Of a DNA stretch of 64,000 bases, positions 62,701-64,000 are shown piece by piece. The stretch is taken from NCBI RefSeq assembly GCF_048569485.1, contig NC_134357.1, positions 335,782,742 through 335,846,741 of the forward strand, read 5' to 3'. The notes under the pieces are model-generated. The model had not been told where the DNA came from. It did not search any database and was given only the letters and a program-made list of their open reading frames with translations. Every line of letters begins with the position of its first letter. Within the stretch, counting starts at the first letter, position 1. A program made the translations under genes and the position numbers. Source of the DNA: Anomaloglossus baeobatrachus. Its lineage: Eukaryota > Chordata > Amphibia > Anura > Aromobatidae.

Positions 62701-63575
62701 AAAAAAAACATAGCATAAATTTGACGACTTTTCCACTATGTGAGAACATGGCCTATGCAATTATTGCAAGAGACACCTGACTTTATTGGGGATAATTTTT
62801 GTTTGGGTAGTTTTTTGCTACTTTTTCACCCTTCAAAAACCAAACACTTGTACATTACTGTATAATCACAAGTCATATAAAGCTTCAGAGATGCCATTCT
62901 GTCCAGCTAAGAAGCATAGCCATTGTGAAGACGTTTCACCTACATTGGTGTAATAAAAGTGACCACGCCAAAAGCCAAAAAGGAATAGCTTCAGGTTTTG
63001 GCCACAGACCGTGACTCTCCTTTATTCTTATCTAGTTCTGTTTGTGTCCTTGTCACTTCGAGCTTGGTGCGGTACCTGCACCCATTTGGATTGCACAGGT
63101 AGCTCCGCACCTCCATTCATATCTGCCATCATATAAAGGTTTGTTGTGTTTTCAAGCAAGTCTGTAAGAGCATGGAGCAGATACCTAGGAGAGCATGAGG
63201 AGAGCCAGACAGGGATCAACCCAGCAGCAGGACCAGTATCTGCTCCTTTTTGTAAGGAGCATTGAGAGCCCTACATAATGACCTCCAGTGAGTGTTTGAT
63301 GTCCATATATTTGATAAAACTGGCAGAATCGGACTTCAGGAGGGCCTCACAAACTGTGGTAGACGTGCGCTCACATCTTGGCGCCACACAGCTCAAATGG
63401 CATTCACTAGTGAGCGTGGCAAGTTCACTATTGGGGCCTCGTTCTCCTAGATGAGAGCCGGTTGTCTATTCACAGGCGTTGAAGAGGCTGGGAATGCTAT
63501 AGTGAACGTTTTGCTGCCTGTAACATCCAGCATATTCAGTTTGGCAATGATGGTGTGGGGAGACATATCCTCTGT
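62701..63575. other. unclassified DNA, perhaps a decayed transposase relic
   Basis: 63250-63560 and 63780-63920 show faint traces on the plus strand, such as SVWQ near 63537 and VEYLWHIM at about 63890, that recall the MVWG and NPIEHLW motifs of Tc1/mariner transposases. The trace is too weak to name firmly. No MYBL2 exon was found. Confidence 0.25.
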
Positions 63576-63778
63576 TGTCTAATGCCACGTGCACACATTG
63601 AGTATTTGGTGGGTATTTTACCTCAGTATTTGAAAGCCAAAACCTGGAGCGGGTGATAAATGCAGAGGTGGTGACGTGTTTCTATGATACTCTTCCTCTA
63701 ACTGTTCCACTCCTGGTTTTGGCTACAAACGCTGAGGTAAAATATTCACTAAATACTAAACGTGTGCATGTGGCCTTA
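63576..63778. mobile_element. MITE with CCACGTGCACAC ends
   Basis: The left end AATGCCACGTGCACACATTG and the complement of the right end, AAGGCCACATGCACACG, are inverted, and the arms pair further inward (GGTATTTTACCTCAG against CTGAGGTAAAATATT). Length about 200 bp. Confidence 0.75.
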
Positions 63779-63965
63779 CAATGCTCCATTTGATGGTGAA
63801 CCGTACCCTGACTGCTATTGGTTATGCATATGAAAGCCTTATTGCTGATGCCGTGTGTCCTGGATGACAAAGGTGCTCTCATCCAGTTGAGTATCTTTGG
63901 CACATTATGTGTAACCAGCTTTGCATTTCCAACGCTTCAGTATAGTTTTTTGTTTTTTTTTATTA

Positions 63966-64000
63966 GGCTATGTTCACACATTGCTTCTTTTACTGTGTTT
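63966..64000. repeat. probable start of another MITE, cut by the window end
   Basis: TAGGCTATGTTCACACATTGC resembles the TATGTGCCCAC end family. The rest lies outside. Confidence 0.4.

Noticed and set aside
63250-63925. Possible Tc1/mariner transposase relic
   Set aside because: Only scattered MVWG-like and VEYLW-like traces, broken and interrupted by a MITE. Kept as a weak note, not a firm call.
1-64000. CRISPR arrays, tRNA and rRNA genes, bacterial or viral operons
   Set aside because: None seen; the spliced vertebrate gene and eukaryotic repeats leave no room for a prokaryotic reading.

Overview
The window is vertebrate nuclear DNA, most likely from an anuran amphibian with a large, repeat-rich genome. 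It holds one host gene, MYBL2 (B-Myb), on the + strand. Thirteen coding exons (2495-50943) join in frame into 699 codons. They cover the start codon, the whole three-repeat Myb DNA-binding domain, the central conserved blocks and most of the C-terminal regulatory region. Mammalian MYBL2 has 14 exons; the last one, with the C-terminal MuvB-binding end and the stop, is not seen and should lie past 64000. The encoded protein is closest, as I remember the families, to Xenopus B-Myb.

Layout: 1-2270 is upstream DNA with two DNA-transposon relics. 2270-2494 is a compact TATA-less promoter with a CCAAT box, GC box, palindromic CRE and an E2F/CHR-like core next to the start codon. Intron 1 (2515-11046) opens with a 1.8 kb G-rich minisatellite and then carries a Tc1 relic and a string of MITEs. 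Exons 2-5 (11047-12739) encode R1 to most of R3. Intron 5 (12740-34030, 21 kb) is filled by three DIRS-type tyrosine-recombinase retrotransposons. Exons 6-8 (34031-35770) are followed by intron 8 with a fourth DIRS copy. Exons 9-13 (43654-50943) are interleaved with a CR1 LINE piece and foldback elements. After exon 13 come the fifth and most intact DIRS copy (51266-57273), a 0.5 kb CA-rich array, nested MITEs and an 860 bp near-perfect palindrome (61636-62494).

All other long open frames belong to the DIRS elements or are shadows of repeats. The five DIRS copies all lie in the same direction as MYBL2, two of them inside foldback DNA elements, and each carries a splice-acceptor-like and a splice-donor-like motif about 0.3 kb apart in the sense direction. 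No tRNA, rRNA, CRISPR or second host gene was recognised. Repeat family names, MYBL2 comparisons and promoter comparisons come from memory, not from database searches.
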